DNA from: an uncultured Collinsella sp.
GTDB lineage: Bacteria > Actinomycetota > Coriobacteriia > Coriobacteriales > Coriobacteriaceae
Length of the DNA stretch: 22,130 nt
NCBI GenBank assembly: GCA_902464965.1
Contig: CABQLI010000032.1
Location: 1 to 22,130, forward strand
Direction of reading: 5' to 3'
A program made the position numbers and the translations under genes. The number at the start of each line of letters is the position of its first letter. The stretch's first letter is position 1. Below are positions 22,040 through 22,130 of the stretch, one piece after another. The notes under the pieces were generated by a model that did no database searches, was not told where the DNA came from, and worked only from the letters and a program-made list of their open reading frames with translations.

Positions 22040-22130
22040 AGAAGGCACCCCGCACGGCTTGCAATGTGGCTCTGACAGCCGCTTGAGGTATGGCCATGAA
22101 ACGCGGCGAAGCCACGGAGCGCCGCGCCAT
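22036..22130 (-). CDS. C-terminal fragment of an upstream phage protein; candidate DGR variable region
   Basis: The frame enters from the right edge and ends in TGA at 22038-22036, overlapping the RT ATG. Its last residues include GFAAFHGHTSSG and CQSHIASRAGCLL. The AA, SxxxxHIxxRxxC spacing resembles the end of Bordetella phage Mtd (AANWNNGPSNSNANIGARGVC in its template form). The positions that are Asn in the template are here F, G, H, G, Q and H, most encoded by NNY codons. This is what mutagenesis of AAY codons would leave. Only 30 residues are visible, so neither the protein nor its fold is established. The other two frames are also open here. Confidence 0.4.
   Translation of the reverse strand, partial: GAALRGFAAFHGHTSSGCQSHIASRAGCLL

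Noticed and set aside
20837..22075. Plus-strand frame of 412 codons opposite the reverse transcriptase
   Set aside because: Shadow of the RT, whose motifs are unmistakable on the minus strand.
1..22130. CRISPR array, rRNA or insertion sequence
   Set aside because: No regularly spaced repeats, no rRNA-like conserved stretches and no transposase were found in the window.

Overview
This window looks like chromosome of a Coriobacteriia bacterium, most likely Collinsella. The evidence is moderately high GC, the protein sequences, and a cell-shape cluster (mreB-mreC-mreD-mrdA-rodA) that runs into a radical SAM pair and rplU-rpmA-obgE-nadD. The genus is my inference; nothing in the window proves it. 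Every gene I accept is on the minus strand, so transcription runs from high to low coordinates. The long plus-strand reading frames are antisense shadows of GC-rich genes.

Host part (1 to about 18137), in transcription order. First comes a P-type cation ATPase of the CtpE type (15349-18072), preceded by a terminator-like hairpin. Next are a membrane-anchored double zinc-ribbon protein (14103-15245), a cyclophilin-type prolyl isomerase and a TPR membrane protein (13995-12137, with a good promoter at 14035-14064). The rod-shape/elongasome operon follows: mreB, mreC, mreD, mrdA (PBP2) and rodA, continued by an orphan DUF697-type membrane protein and the TIGR03960/TIGR03936 radical SAM pair. A strong sigma70-like promoter overlaps the TIGR03936 stop codon and starts rplU-rpmA. 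A terminator separates rpmA from obgE, and nadD is cut by the left edge. Five genes here (obgE, TIGR03960, mreC, mreB, the TPR gene) appear to start with TTG, each behind a clear Shine-Dalgarno sequence.

Prophage part (about 18140/18248 to 22130). This is the right-to-left late end of a siphovirus-like or PBSX-like prophage. It holds a reverse transcriptase (20804-22039), a 108-aa protein in the XkdW position, a 55-aa XkdX protein, a membrane/coiled-coil protein, a holin, an N-acetylmuramoyl-L-alanine amidase with GWLD repeats, and a 29-aa DUF3789-like membrane peptide, closed by a strong terminator at 18250-18281. Stops and starts overlap or nearly touch, so the cassette is translationally coupled. 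The prophage seems to have inserted just upstream of the ATPase gene.

The most interesting item is the reverse transcriptase. Its active site is YMDD, and its motif-4 region (LGSEPNQ) resembles the GxxxSQ signature of diversity-generating retroelement (DGR) RTs more than group II intron or retron enzymes. Its start overlaps (ATGA) the stop of a reading frame entering from the right edge. The last 30 residues of that frame resemble the end of a DGR variable region. No template repeat was found in the window, so a DGR is a hypothesis only. A run of nine G near the 3' end of the RT gene gives three possible C-terminal tails.
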